Shown piece by piece: positions 50,038-58,560 of a stretch of DNA of 64,000 bases. Below the pieces are notes generated by a model. That model searched no databases and was not told the DNA's origin. It saw only the letters and a list, made by a program, of their open reading frames with translations. Positions within the stretch are counted from its first letter, which is position 1; each line of letters starts with the position of its first letter. The DNA is from Catalinimonas alkaloidigena (GTDB taxonomy: Bacteria > Bacteroidota > Bacteroidia > Cytophagales > Flexibacteraceae). The translations under genes were made by a program, and so were the position numbers. Where the stretch lies: assembly GCF_900100765.1 (NCBI RefSeq), contig NZ_FNFO01000006.1, positions 1-64,000 of the forward strand. Direction: 5' to 3'.

Positions 50038-51697
50038 CATGTGGTCGTGGCTGTGTCTATGGCTCCTCTGCGCACCGTTGGTGTGGGCCCAATCGCCTAC
50101 GCCGCTGGGCGGCACACAGACGTATTTTGTGTACTTCACCGACAAACTGCAAACGCCTTATTCGCTCGATCGGCCGGAGGCTTTTTTGTCGGAGCGCGCG
50201 ATACAGCGACGCCAGCGACAGCACATTGACCTGACCCTCCGCGATCTGCCCGTAACACCTGCCTACGTAGCAGCGCTGCGAAATGCCGGTGCCGAGGTAC
50301 GCTACACGTCGCGCTGGTTCAACGGCGCGGTGATCGAGGCCAGCGATTCGGTGCTGACCGTCATTCAAAAACTCCATTTTGTTGCCAACGATGTGCGCCT
50401 GACGCTGTCGTTGCCCGCCGAAGGACCGCGCCTGAAAAGCGGGATCACGGCGCTGGCCGACGAAACCGAAGCGTTCTATGGTGCCTCCGCTTCGCAGGTG
50501 ACCATGCTGGGGGCAGAGCATATGCACGAACAGGGCTGGCGGGGTGAGGGCATGCAAGTGGCCGTGCTCGACGCAGGCTTCTCCAATGCCGACGCGTTGG
50601 CCGCTTTTGCGCATCTCTATGACCAGAATCCGGAAAATGGCGAAGTACTCGGCACCTACGATTTTGTCAGCCGTACTCCGCAACTCTACCGCAGCAGTTC
50701 ACACGGCACGCAGGTGCTGTCCTGCCTTGCGGCCTACCTGCCGGGCGTAACCGTCGGAACTGCCTACCGGGCGCAGTACTACCTGTTTCGGACCGAGGAT
50801 ACGTCGGGCGAGCGTACCATCGAAGAATTCAACTGGCTGGCTGCCGCCGAGCGGGCCGACAGTCTGGGCGTCGACGTGATCAACTCGTCGCTGGGCTACT
50901 CGCAGTTCAACGATCCTGCCATGTCGTACGTACCGGCGCAGATGGATGGCAACACAGCTTTTGTGACACGCGCCGCTGACATGGCCGCTTCTGTGGGCAT
51001 GCTGGTGGTGGTTAGTGCGGGCAACGAAGGAAGTGACGTAAGCTGGAACGGTAAAATTACCGCGCCGGGCGACGCCGATTCCGTACTGACGGTAGGTGCG
51101 GTGTGGTCCGACAGCAGTTATGCCAGCTTTAGCAGCCGGGGGCCTTCGGCCGACGGACGCCTCAAACCCGATGTCGTCGCACAGGGAGTACAAGCGGTGG
51201 TCGTGCAGCCCTCCGGCGCGGTGGTGGCGGGGAACGGCACTTCGTTCGCGGCACCGATCTTGTGCGGCCTGGCGGTCGGGGTATGGCAGGCGTTTCCTGA
51301 CCTGACGCCTGCGGAGGTGATTCAGGTGTTGCACCAGGCGGGCTCGCAGGCGACGCATCCCGACAGTTTGCTGGGCTACGGGATTCCTAATTTCGGCCGG
51401 GCGGCGACGCTGGCAGAGCAACTCCTTCGTCAGAAAACTGCGGGCAACGTAGCGATCTATCCTACGGTGGTGGAAGAAGGGCCGGTAAAACTGGGTCTGT
51501 CGCGAGAGTTGTGGGAACACGCCTTCGAGGTGCGGGCATACGACGCCCTGGGACGGTTAGTACATCAGGAGAAAGTTGCGCGTGCTACTGCCGAGCAAGA
51601 ACTTCGTTTTCCGGTGGCAACGCTGCCGCCGGGCGTGTACCTGATCCGGGTGTGGGACGCGCAACAGACTTATACCTTCAAGGTCGTCAGGCTGTAA
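50024..51697 (+). CDS. Secreted S8 subtilisin-like serine protease with T9SS sorting domain
   Basis: The 557-aa precursor has a signal peptide ending PLVWAQ and an I9-like prodomain region. The S8 catalytic domain has Asp183 (VLDAGFS), His227 (SSSHGTQV), Asn (SAGNEG) and Ser407 (GNGTSFAAP). The last 85 residues match a type A T9SS tail (GNVAIYPTVVE..., AYDALGRLV, LPPGVYLIRVWD). It should be exported through the Bacteroidetes type IX system and retained on or released from the cell surface. The start at 50024 overlaps the upstream gene; an ATG at 50039 is an alternative. Confidence 0.92.
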   Translation: MGKNSMWSWLCLWLLCAPLVWAQSPTPLGGTQTYFVYFTDKLQTPYSLDRPEAFLSERAIQRRQRQHIDLTLRDLPVTPAYVAALRNAGAEVRYTSRWFNGAVIEASDSVLTVIQKLHFVANDVRLTLSLPAEGPRLKSGITALADETEAFYGASASQVTMLGAEHMHEQGWRGEGMQVAVLDAGFSNADALAAFAHLYDQNPENGEVLGTYDFVSRTPQLYRSSSHGTQVLSCLAAYLPGVTVGTAYRAQYYLFRTEDTSGERTIEEFNWLAAAERADSLGVDVINSSLGYSQFNDPAMSYVPAQMDGNTAFVTRAADMAASVGMLVVVSAGNEGSDVSWNGKITAPGDADSVLTVGAVWSDSSYASFSSRGPSADGRLKPDVVAQGVQAVVVQPSGAVVAGNGTSFAAPILCGLAVGVWQAFPDLTPAEVIQVLHQAGSQATHPDSLLGYGIPNFGRAATLAEQLLRQKTAGNVAIYPTVVEEGPVKLGLSRELWEHAFEVRAYDALGRLVHQEKVARATAEQELRFPVATLPPGVYLIRVWDAQQTYTFKVVRL

Positions 51698-51766
51698 GCA
51701 GCCAGCTGGCATTTTTTCGCTACCTTCCCTGGCACCCGTTTTCCAACCACCGCCACGGACGTATCC

Positions 51767-52981
51767 ATGCAGGACGCCTACCTTGTAGATGCCATTCGCT
51801 CGCCCATTGGGAAGTTCAGAGGCGGCCTTTCGGACGTACGTGCCGACGATCTGGCCGCTTTTGTCCTCAAGGCTTTATTGAGCCGAAATCCGCAGGTGCC
51901 GCCTGACCATATCGACGACGTCATTCTGGGGTGTCACAACCAGGCAGGCGAAGACAACCGCAATGTTGCGCGCATGGCACTGTTGCTGGCGGGAATGCCC
52001 GTCACCGTGCCCGGCGAAACCGTCAACCGGCTGTGCGCTTCCGGCATGTCGGCGGTGATCCACGGAAACCGGGCAATCAAGGCTGGAGACGGGAATTTGT
52101 TCATTGCCGGAGGCGTCGAGCACATGACCCGAAGTCCGCTGGTGCTGTCGAAGCCCTCGCAACCGTACGGAAACGACGCGCAGTTGTACGACAGCAGTTT
52201 TGGATGGCGGTTTGTCAATCCGCGGATGAAAACCCTGTACGGTACAGAGGCCATGGGCGAAACCGCCGAAAATCTGGTCGATCTGCAAACGATCAGCCGT
52301 GAAGATCAAGACCGGTTTGCGTACCGAAGTCAGCAGAAAGCGACCCGCGCCCGCGACACGGGCAGACTGGCCCAGGAAATTGTACCCATCGAGATTCCGC
52401 AGCGGAAAGGAGAGCCGCTCTTCTTTCGGGAAGACGAGTTTATCCGGCCCGATACGACGCTGGAGGCACTGGCCACGCTCAAGCCCGCGTTTCGTCGGGA
52501 GGGGGGAACTGTGACGGCGGGCAATGCTTCCGGGCTTAACGACGGAGCCGCGATGCTGTTGATCGCTTCGGAAACGGCGGTGAAAACGTTTGCCCTACAA
52601 CCGCTGGCGCGCATTGTGGCCTCGCAGGTGGTGGGACTTGAGCCGCGCCTCATGGGGCTGGGTCCGGTAGAGGCCTCGCGCAAAGTGTTACAAAAAGCCC
52701 GGCTTACGTTCTCGGACCTGGGCGTAATCGAATTGAACGAAGCCTTTGCCGCGCAGTGCCTGGCCTGCCTGCGTTCGTGGGGGCTGGACGACGACGATCC
52801 GCGGGTCAATCCGAACGGCGGGGCTCTTGCACTGGGGCATCCGCTGGGGATGTCGGGGGCGCGTCTCCTCCAAACCGCCGCTTTGGAACTGCAGGCCCGC
52901 AAGCAGCGGTACGCCTTGTGCACCCTTTGTGTGGGTGTGGGGCAGGGCTATGCGACCCTGCTGGAAAACATCAACCTCTGA
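51767..52981 (+). CDS. Thiolase family acetyl-CoA C-acyltransferase
   Basis: The 404-aa protein has the three thiolase active-site parts: Cys90 in NRLCASGMSA, GHPLGMSGAR with the His, and CVGVGQG with the second Cys. ELNEAFAAQ and GLNDGAAM are also typical. The sequence fits the group including 3-oxoadipyl-CoA thiolase (PcaF) and degradative FadA-type enzymes. It shortens 3-oxoacyl-CoA. The exact substrate cannot be told, and no other beta-oxidation gene is adjacent. It stands 69 bp after the S8 protease. Confidence 0.92.
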   Translation: MQDAYLVDAIRSPIGKFRGGLSDVRADDLAAFVLKALLSRNPQVPPDHIDDVILGCHNQAGEDNRNVARMALLLAGMPVTVPGETVNRLCASGMSAVIHGNRAIKAGDGNLFIAGGVEHMTRSPLVLSKPSQPYGNDAQLYDSSFGWRFVNPRMKTLYGTEAMGETAENLVDLQTISREDQDRFAYRSQQKATRARDTGRLAQEIVPIEIPQRKGEPLFFREDEFIRPDTTLEALATLKPAFRREGGTVTAGNASGLNDGAAMLLIASETAVKTFALQPLARIVASQVVGLEPRLMGLGPVEASRKVLQKARLTFSDLGVIELNEAFAAQCLACLRSWGLDDDDPRVNPNGGALALGHPLGMSGARLLQTAALELQARKQRYALCTLCVGVGQGYATLLENINL

Positions 52982-52986
52982 TTGCC

Positions 52987-53457
52987 CTACCGATGCGACA
53001 TCTCATCGCGGGGGGGATGGTCTTTCAACCGGCGCATCACCATCCGGGCAAACTCCCGTTCGGCTTCGTACAACTGAGCGACCTGCCGGGGTGAGAGCAC
53101 TTCCATAAACTTGGCGAGGTACTCCTTTTCCATCTGGACTTCGGCCTCGCGCATTTTCATCATGGCTTGCAACTGTTGTGTGATCTGCTGATCCGACAAA
53201 CTGTCCAGTTCCGTTGCGTGAAAACGACGCATCTGCCGGTGGTTGGCCCGGCGCTTGTCCGAAAACTCATTGTAGATGGGCCAGAACCGTTGTGCCTGTT
53301 CGGAACTCAGGGCCAACCGGTTGGTGAAATGGGCAATTTTGGCTTGTTCCAGGCGCTCGGAACGCTCCGCACGGGATTGCGCCTGGAGCGTGAAGGCGCA
53401 CAGCATCAGGCACCCTACCAGCGCTCCGGATTTTAGGAATCTATGTATCGCTTTCAT
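52987..53457 (-). CDS. Secreted LTXXQ/Spy-like helical protein
   Basis: The 156-aa precursor has a signal peptide ending FTLQAQ and a mature helical part. LALSSEQAQRFWPIYNEFSDKRR and LSPRQVAQLYEAEREFARMVMRRL resemble the helical hairpin of CpxP/Spy-type periplasmic proteins. In Bacteroidetes such genes often lie in sigma factor operons and probably respond to envelope stress or metals. Its ATG overlaps the stop of the upstream gene by one base. Confidence 0.78.
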   Translation of the reverse strand: MKAIHRFLKSGALVGCLMLCAFTLQAQSRAERSERLEQAKIAHFTNRLALSSEQAQRFWPIYNEFSDKRRANHRQMRRFHATELDSLSDQQITQQLQAMMKMREAEVQMEKEYLAKFMEVLSPRQVAQLYEAEREFARMVMRRLKDHPPRDEMSHR

Positions 53458-53924
53458 CAGTATACAAGGTCTTCGTTCGTATCGTACAACTCAATTTCTT
53501 CCTGCAATTCGCGCGCCGAAGCATTCAATTCGAATGCCGGTTCGGGAATGGCCGCTTCGTCCAGTTGCGTAGCGAGTTCCACCAATTCGTAGTCGCTCAG
53601 GGGAGCGGTATCCAGCCATTGGCGCAATTCCTGCGCCGGCACCTGGGCCAGCAGCTCTTCTGAAGTAGCGGACGCCGGGTCGCCCGGTCTGAACCAGAAA
53701 GCGATGCTTATCACCAGCAGAAGCAGCGTCGCCAGGCCCGGCACCAGGTACGTGCGGTAGCGGGGTGTACTGCCCCCCAGTGCCCACCACGGTGCCACCT
53801 TGCGCGTTGTGGTTTGCCGCTGGAGGCGTTCCGGCAGCTGTGCAAAGTAATCCTCAGGCACCCGAAACGGATGCTCTCGCGGGGTGTCGTCCAGACGAAA
53901 CGGTTGTTGATCGGAGGTGCTCAT
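53457..53924 (-). CDS. Membrane anti-sigma-like protein
   Basis: The 155-aa protein has one transmembrane helix (LVPGLATLLLLVISIAFWF) after a soluble N-terminus, and an acidic outer tail. It is encoded between the sigma factor and the Spy-like protein. By position and layout it may be an anti-sigma factor or sensor for the sigma factor (inference). No zinc anti-sigma motif (HxxxCxxC) is seen. Confidence 0.65.
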   Translation of the reverse strand: MSTSDQQPFRLDDTPREHPFRVPEDYFAQLPERLQRQTTTRKVAPWWALGGSTPRYRTYLVPGLATLLLLVISIAFWFRPGDPASATSEELLAQVPAQELRQWLDTAPLSDYELVELATQLDEAAIPEPAFELNASARELQEEIELYDTNEDLVY

Positions 53925-53957
53925 GGCATGTATTGGACTCTGCGGCGGCGCGAGAGT

Positions 53958-54521
53958 TTAATGTTGGTTCATAAAATTTTCGATCTTCTTCACCGCCAGG
54001 TGGTACGAGGCCTTCAGTGCGCCTACCGACGTGCCCAGGATTTCGGAGATCTCTTCGTATTTCAGGTCATCGAAATACTTCATGTTAAAGACCAGCCGCT
54101 GTTTTTCCGGCAGGGTCAGCAGCGCCTTCTGCAAGTGCAATTGAATGGCCTCCCCGTCGATGTGTTCCTGTGTATCGAGCTTGCCGCGCAACTCGTGTTC
54201 TACATCGACAATCGGCAGGAAAAACCGCTTGCGCTTTTTCTTCAGGAAGCTCAGGCACTCGTTGGTGGCAATGCGGTAAATCCACGTGTAGAGTTGCGCA
54301 TCGCCCCGAAACGAGGGGAGGTGCTGCCAGATTTTCAGGAACGTCTCCTGCGTCAGGTCGTCGGCGTCGTCGTGGTCGATCACCATCTTGCGGATGTGCC
54401 AGTACACCCGTTGCTGATACTTGCGCACCAGCAGGTTGAAGGCATACGCACGGGATGCTTCCTGCGCAAACCGCGACAACAATTCCTGATCCGATAACGC
54501 GACCGATTCGGTACTCTCCAT
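53958..54521 (-). CDS. ECF RNA polymerase sigma factor
   Basis: The protein (187 aa from the ATG at 54521) contains sigma region 2 (FNLLVRKYQQRVYWHIRKMVIDHDDADDLTQETFLKIWQHLPSF) and region 4 (LPEKQRLVFNMKYFDDLKYEEISEILGTSVGALKASYHLAVKKI). It lacks region 3 and other domains, as is usual in ECF factors. It is the first gene of an operon with a membrane protein and a Spy-like protein, which suggests envelope-stress control (inference). A start seven codons upstream at 54542 is possible. Confidence 0.92.
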   Translation of the reverse strand: MESTESVALSDQELLSRFAQEASRAYAFNLLVRKYQQRVYWHIRKMVIDHDDADDLTQETFLKIWQHLPSFRGDAQLYTWIYRIATNECLSFLKKKRKRFFLPIVDVEHELRGKLDTQEHIDGEAIQLHLQKALLTLPEKQRLVFNMKYFDDLKYEEISEILGTSVGALKASYHLAVKKIENFMNQH

Positions 54522-54556
54522 AACGCTTGCTTCGTGGCGCATGCTTTGGCTACGGC

Positions 54557-54586
54557 AAAAAAAAAGCCGACTTTTCAGGTCGGCTT
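54557..54586 (-). terminator. Intrinsic terminator of transketolase C-subunit gene
   Basis: AAGCCGAC and GTCGGCTT form a stem (54564-54571 with 54579-54586), and on the - strand nine T follow. It lies 21 bp after the stop of the gene ending at 54608. Confidence 0.88.
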
Positions 54587-54607
54587 CTGTATAAAAACGC
54601 AGGGCGC

Positions 54608-55579
54608 TTATTTTCGTTCGATCGCCTTTTTGGCTGCTTCGACAATGTGTGCAGCGTTTAGACCGTACTTCTGCATCAGTGCCTCGGGCGTGCCACTTTC
54701 CCCAAACGTGTCGTTAACACCCACCATCTCCAGCGGAGCGGGCAGATGACGACCCAGGGTCTGCGCGATGCTGTCGCCCAGGCCACCGTTGAGCTGGTGC
54801 TCTTCGGCCGAGACGGCGCATCCGGTTTTGCCAACCGATGCTATGATGGCTTCCACGTCCAAAGGTTTAATCGTGTGGATATTTATTATTTCGGCGCTGA
54901 TGCCTTGTTCGGCCAGTTGCTCGCCGGCCTGAATGGCTTCCCACACCAGATGGCCGGTGGCGAAAATGCTGACGTCCGTTCCCTGATCGACCAGCCAGGC
55001 TTTTCCGATCTCGAATTTCTGGTCAGGGGCCGTGAAAATCGGCACCTTCGGGCGACCGAACCGCAGGTAGACCGGACCGACGTGCTCGGCGATGGCGAGG
55101 GTAGCGGCCTTCGTCTGGTTGAAGTCACACGGGTTGATTACCGTCATGTTGGGCAACATTTTCATCATGCCCAGGTCTTCCAGAATCTGATGCGTTGCGC
55201 CGTCTTCACCCAGCGTTACACCGGCGTGCGAAGCACATATTTTTACGTTTTTGTTCGAATACGCGATCGACTGGCGAATCTGGTCGTAGACGCGGCCCGT
55301 CGAAAAGTTAGCGAAAGTGCCCGTAAACGGAATTTTACCGCCGATGGTCAGGCCCGCCGCAATGCCCATCATGTTGGCCTCGGCAATGCCGCACTGAAAG
55401 AAGCGGTCGGGGAAGGCCTTGTGAAACGCGGTCATCTTCATGGAACCCATCAGGTCGGCCGTAAGCGCCACCACGTTGGGATTCGATTTGCCTAACTCCA
55501 GAAGCCCGGCACCGAAGCCCGAGCGCGTATCCTGTTTTTCGGTATATGAATAATGTTTACGTTCTATTTTGGTTTCCAT
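54608..55579 (-). CDS. Transketolase, C-terminal subunit
   Basis: The 323-aa protein is the pyrimidine-binding and C-terminal part of a split transketolase: FGAGLLELGKSNPNVVALTADL, the RFFQCGIAEANMMGIAAGL motif with the catalytic Glu, SHAGVTLGEDGATHQ, and a C-terminal NDTFGESGTPEALM. With the N-terminal subunit it transfers two-carbon units from ketoses in the pentose phosphate pathway, using TPP. In this locus the N-subunit gene is not adjacent, as a von Willebrand A gene lies between. The ATG at 55579 is normal. Confidence 0.9.
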   Translation of the reverse strand: METKIERKHYSYTEKQDTRSGFGAGLLELGKSNPNVVALTADLMGSMKMTAFHKAFPDRFFQCGIAEANMMGIAAGLTIGGKIPFTGTFANFSTGRVYDQIRQSIAYSNKNVKICASHAGVTLGEDGATHQILEDLGMMKMLPNMTVINPCDFNQTKAATLAIAEHVGPVYLRFGRPKVPIFTAPDQKFEIGKAWLVDQGTDVSIFATGHLVWEAIQAGEQLAEQGISAEIINIHTIKPLDVEAIIASVGKTGCAVSAEEHQLNGGLGDSIAQTLGRHLPAPLEMVGVNDTFGESGTPEALMQKYGLNAAHIVEAAKKAIERK

Positions 55580-55629
55580 GGTTACCGTGTTAGATGGGGA
55601 GAAGAAGGATTTATACGTGCTAAAATACG

Positions 55630-57033
55630 TTAGAATAACTTGAGGTTGGTAGTCTGGTTCGACTTGATGGTGAAATATTTCACATCGGTGAACCGACTAC
55701 CTTTGGCCGATTTGGCCCGAAACACAATTTTATAGTTCCCCGGCTGAAGTGCCAAATTTAAGTGCAACCGGTCCTGAAATTGGTAGAACAGTTCATTCTC
55801 GGTATCGCTGCGCAGAACGTACAAACTCCCGATGCCGTAGGTCAGGTTCGTGACGTTCAGAATACCGGGGGCCGGAAGGCTCAACGGCGTGGTTTTGCTT
55901 TGTTCGATCTTGACATCGGCGAACGTCGTGCGTGGTAGCGTCAGCACTTCCACGTCGTAGGTGCCCACCAAGTATTTGACGGCTTCGCCGGTGGTTTGCT
56001 GGTTGAGCGTTTGCCTGGTACGCGGGTGCCGCACCAGCACGGCGGGTTGTTCCTGCGGACTGCCGCCTTCTTTCCGGACCTGCAACGCGCCTTGCGGGGC
56101 AGAGATGCGCACCACGTTGTGCTGCCCGCCTTCCAGGTACACGTCCTCTTTGAGCACCGGGGGAATGGTCCGCACCAGAATGTCGTAGCTCAGCACGGCA
56201 TCGACGGCGAGGTGATCGGTCTGTCCTTTTTCGTCTAGGTAGTGGTAGAAATCGTACTCCGTCGCGCCGGTCACGCTGTTGGAAAACTGCATGTTGACGT
56301 TCGTTTCAGTCGGCTTGCCGTCGCTGTCGAGCAGCTCCACGCTGAGGGTGGTCGGTTCCAGCGTTTGTTTCATCACCTTGTCGAGCACCTGCCGAAAGGT
56401 TTTGATGTCGTACGCTTCGAAATACTGCCCCAGACACGCGAACGCATCGGCAAAGTTGTTGCCCTGCGCGTCTAACCCGATGATGAAAGGCTTGAGAAAC
56501 GTCCGGCTCTTTTGCAACGCCAGCGCTACCGTACACGGATCGCCGTCGCACGATTCCAGGCCGTCAGTAATGATGATCACGATGTTGCGTGAGCGCGGGT
56601 CGCTCGGAAAGTCGCGCGCCGCCTGTTCCAGCGAATAGGCGATGGGCGTGGTGCCGCGCGGCACAATGGCGCGGAGGCGTTCTTTGATGCGGTCGACGTT
56701 GTTGGCACTGAACCCGACTTCCAGTTTAGAGTCCTGGCAGTTTTTCTGACGACGGTCGAACTGGTGTCCGTACACCCGCAGGGCCAGTTCCAGGTGTGGC
56801 TTTCCGGCGAGCGAATCAACCAGATCGGACAGAAGCCGTTTGGCGACTACCATGCGCGAGTAATTGCCTTCCATGCGGGCCAGCATGCTGCCGGAACCGT
56901 CGAGCAGAAACAAAATGCGCGTAGTGGGAGGGGGCTCCTCGGGCTTGGTTTGGGCCAGCACAGCACGCTGACTGCTCAGAAAAAGGAACAGCAGGAGAAA
57001 TCCGTAAAGATGCGTTGCCGATACTCGTGCCAA
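55630..57033 (-). CDS. Secreted von Willebrand factor A domain protein
   Basis: The 467-aa precursor has a signal-like N-terminus (LYGFLLLFLFLSSQRAVLAQ). A vWA domain with the MIDAS motif DGSGSM (Asp45, Ser47, Ser49), a TTPIAYSLEQAA segment and IITDGLESCDGDPC follows. The remaining part consists of beta-rich domains without known names. It probably binds a divalent metal ion and a protein ligand in the envelope. The only usable start is a TTG at 57033, directly after an in-frame TAG. It lies between the two transketolase halves, 24 nt after a terminator. Confidence 0.78.
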   Translation of the reverse strand: MARVSATHLYGFLLLFLFLSSQRAVLAQTKPEEPPPTTRILFLLDGSGSMLARMEGNYSRMVVAKRLLSDLVDSLAGKPHLELALRVYGHQFDRRQKNCQDSKLEVGFSANNVDRIKERLRAIVPRGTTPIAYSLEQAARDFPSDPRSRNIVIIITDGLESCDGDPCTVALALQKSRTFLKPFIIGLDAQGNNFADAFACLGQYFEAYDIKTFRQVLDKVMKQTLEPTTLSVELLDSDGKPTETNVNMQFSNSVTGATEYDFYHYLDEKGQTDHLAVDAVLSYDILVRTIPPVLKEDVYLEGGQHNVVRISAPQGALQVRKEGGSPQEQPAVLVRHPRTRQTLNQQTTGEAVKYLVGTYDVEVLTLPRTTFADVKIEQSKTTPLSLPAPGILNVTNLTYGIGSLYVLRSDTENELFYQFQDRLHLNLALQPGNYKIVFRAKSAKGSRFTDVKYFTIKSNQTTNLKLF

Positions 57034-57056
57034 CTACGTATGTGGTTGCAAACCAG

Positions 57057-57089
57057 AAAAACTGACGGCAGGCCAGTACCCGCCGTCAG
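57057..57089 (-). terminator. Terminator after transketolase N subunit
   Basis: CTGACGGC (57062-57069) pairs with GCCGTCAG (57082-57089), and on the - strand TTTTT follows. It separates the N-terminal transketolase gene from the vWA gene. Confidence 0.75.
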
Positions 57090-57163
57090 CGATATTTTAT
57101 AGCATAACGGTTGAAAACCGTTTCTTGTGCATCGTTGCGCGTCTCCCGTTTCCGGGGACTTGC

Positions 57164-58015
57164 TTAATAGTCGGCCAGTGAAGTCTGCAGTTGCCCCAGG
57201 GCAGCATCCAACTGCTTGTCGTTCGGGGCAATGCCGTGCCACTCGTGTGAGCCCGTCATGAAGTCGACACCGTAGCCCATTTCGGTGTGCATCACAATCA
57301 TGATCGGTTGGCCCTGGCCCGTCAGACTGACGGCTTCTTCCAGCGTGGCGACAACGGCCTCTAGGTTGTTCCCGTCTTTCAGCTCCAGCACGTGCCAGCC
57401 AAAAGCGGCCCACTTGGCACCGAGATCGTGCAGCGGCATCACTTCGTTGACCGGCCCGTCGATCTGCTGGTCGTTACGGTCTACGATGGCAATCAGGTTG
57501 TCGACCCGGCGGTTGGGGGCGTACATCACCGCTTCCCACACCTGGCCCTCTTCCTGCTCGCCGTCGCCCATCAGCACGAAGACGTTGCGGTCGTCGCCGT
57601 TCAGTTTTTTCGCTTGCGCGGCACCGATCGCGACCGAAAGGCCCTGTCCCAGCGAACCGGACGCAATGCGGATGCCCGGCAGGTGCTCGGCCGTGGCGGG
57701 GTGGCCCTGCAGGCGCGAATCAATTTGCCGGAAGGTACCCAGTTCTGCAACATCGAAGTAGCCGGCCCGCGCCAGCACGCTGTACCAAACCGGCGAAATG
57801 TGGCCGTTTGATAGAAAAAACAGGTCTTCGCCCTGGCCTTCCATCTGAAAATCAGGGTTGTGTTTCATCACACGGAAATAGAGCGCCACCAGCAGCTCGG
57901 TGCAGCCCAGCGAACCGCCGGGGTGACCCGATTGGGCGCTGTGCACCATGCGCACGATGTCGCGCCGGACCTGGGTCGCTAAATCTTTCAGTTCATCAAC
58001 AGTTTTCTCAGCCAT
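57164..58015 (-). CDS. Transketolase, N-terminal subunit
   Basis: The 283-aa protein holds the TPP pyrophosphate-binding half: VHSAQSGHPGGSLG, SNGHISPVWYSVL, GSLGQGLSVAIGAAQAKK, and the metal-binding GDGEQEEGQVWEA followed by DRNDQQIDG. It works with the C-subunit encoded 1.6 kb downstream. Length and motifs are normal for the bacterial/archaeal split type. It stands 68 bp after the bcp gene. Confidence 0.92.
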   Translation of the reverse strand: MAEKTVDELKDLATQVRRDIVRMVHSAQSGHPGGSLGCTELLVALYFRVMKHNPDFQMEGQGEDLFFLSNGHISPVWYSVLARAGYFDVAELGTFRQIDSRLQGHPATAEHLPGIRIASGSLGQGLSVAIGAAQAKKLNGDDRNVFVLMGDGEQEEGQVWEAVMYAPNRRVDNLIAIVDRNDQQIDGPVNEVMPLHDLGAKWAAFGWHVLELKDGNNLEAVVATLEEAVSLTGQGQPIMIVMHTEMGYGVDFMTGSHEWHGIAPNDKQLDAALGQLQTSLADY

Positions 58016-58083
58016 GAAGTAAGGGAGTTAGAAGTAAAGAGTTTTAAGGATAAAGGCAAAAGAGCCATGGGGTTACGCACGTG

Positions 58084-58545
58084 CTACCCCGCCAGAATTT
58101 GTTCGGTATGGTCGCCGGTTTTGACCTTGCTGATGACCTCGGAAATGGTCCCCTGTTCGTCGATCAGGAAGGTGGTCCGTACGATGCCCATGTACTTGCG
58201 TCCGTACATGGACTTCTCCTGCCATACGCCGTAGGCTTCCACAATCGTGTGGTCGGTGTCGGCGACCAGCGGAAAATTCAGGTCGTATTTCTCGATGAAC
58301 TTCTGGTGCGACTTTTCGTCGTCGACGCTGACGCCGATCACTTCGTAGCCTTGTGCGGAGAGCCGTTCCCGGTTGTCGCGCAGGTTACAGGCCTGGGCCG
58401 TGCAGCCCGGGGTGTCGTCTTTGGGATAGAAATAGAGAACTACTTTTTTCCCCTGGTAATCGGCCAGTCGGATGAGGTGGCCATTCTGGTCGCGTCCTTC
58501 AAACGCCGGAGCCGGATCGCCGGGGGCTAATGTGGGTTGTGCCAT
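58084..58545 (-). CDS. bcp: Thiol peroxidase, Bcp/PrxQ type
   Basis: The 153-aa peroxiredoxin has the catalytic Cys48 in DDTPGCTAQACNLRD and a resolving Cys53 five residues later, as in atypical 2-Cys PrxQ enzymes. The thioredoxin fold (VVLYFYPKDD, VIGVSVDDEKSHQKF) is complete. It reduces hydroperoxides with thioredoxin. It follows 15 bp after the M23 gene on the same strand. Confidence 0.95.
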   Translation of the reverse strand: MAQPTLAPGDPAPAFEGRDQNGHLIRLADYQGKKVVLYFYPKDDTPGCTAQACNLRDNRERLSAQGYEVIGVSVDDEKSHQKFIEKYDLNFPLVADTDHTIVEAYGVWQEKSMYGRKYMGIVRTTFLIDEQGTISEVISKVKTGDHTEQILAG

Positions 58546-58560
58546 GTATATCGGAATATA

